DNA of 64,000 bases from Piscicola geometra. Lineage: Eukaryota > Annelida > Clitellata > Hirudinida > Piscicolidae. How positions within the stretch are numbered: the first letter of the stretch is position 1; the number at the start of each line of letters is the position of its first letter. The notes under the pieces are model-generated. The model was given only the letters and a program-made list of their open reading frames with translations, was not told the origin of the DNA and did not search any database. The position numbers and the translations under genes are program-made. The DNA lies in NCBI GenBank assembly GCA_943735955.1, contig OX030966.1, forward strand, positions 868,018 to 932,017, read 5' to 3'. Positions 63,991 through 64,000 of the stretch are shown here, piece after piece.

Positions 63991-64000
63991 CTCGAGCCTG

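Overview
This window is AT-rich animal nuclear DNA. It has spliced genes with GT-AG introns, decayed LINEs of several clades, hAT, Merlin and pogo DNA transposons, tRNA-derived SINEs, foldback MITEs and long tandem repeats. Nothing fixes the species. A non-vertebrate metazoan is most likely, and a lophotrochozoan or other soft-bodied invertebrate would fit the LINE and SINE mix, but that is inference.

Two host genes can be recognised. At the left, on the plus strand, the last two coding exons of a NADPH-cytochrome P450 reductase gene (POR) lie at 7944-8026 and 9916-10063. They are separated by an intron filled by an inverted LINE. The stop codon runs straight into a 1.6-kb purine-rich minisatellite that carries the gene's last codons inside its repeat unit. 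At the right, on the minus strand, a complete ERMP1-type gene (endoplasmic reticulum metallopeptidase 1, M28 family) runs from its ATG at 60135 to its stop at 41655. I assemble it from 14 exons into about 878 residues with consistent reading phases. All the M28 zinc and catalytic motifs are present.

Between and around these genes the DNA is a transposon graveyard. 1-7.9 kb: three LINE types and a hAT transposase, lying in or upstream of a POR intron. 10-12.5 kb: minisatellite and a short terminal-inverted-repeat element. 12.9-16.7 kb: a hAT element with perfect 8-bp target duplications and a LINE nested inside it. 17-19 kb: Merlin transposon remains, including a large palindrome with telomere-like hexamers in its loop and a 28-bp satellite. 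19.5-24 kb: an 81-bp repeat, a 437-bp AGT run, SINE and LINE tails. 24-38 kb: more LINEs, a hAT element with CCCG-rich subterminal arrays and a 452-bp tandem duplication. 38-41.6 kb: an 18-bp AT-rich minisatellite and a SINE. 41.6-60.1 kb: ERMP1, whose introns hold two more hAT-type MITEs with perfect 8-bp duplications, two foldback MITEs and a pogo fragment. 60.5-64 kb: LINE ORFs and a 1.43-kb terminal-inverted-repeat transposon.

The most interesting signals are a set of hAT elements that share TAGAG ends and 8-bp duplications but carry different subterminal repeat arrays, the telomere-motif palindrome, the minisatellite seeded from a stop codon, very short LINE-tail insertions with clean target duplications, and strand-biased tandem repeats packed against splice sites.
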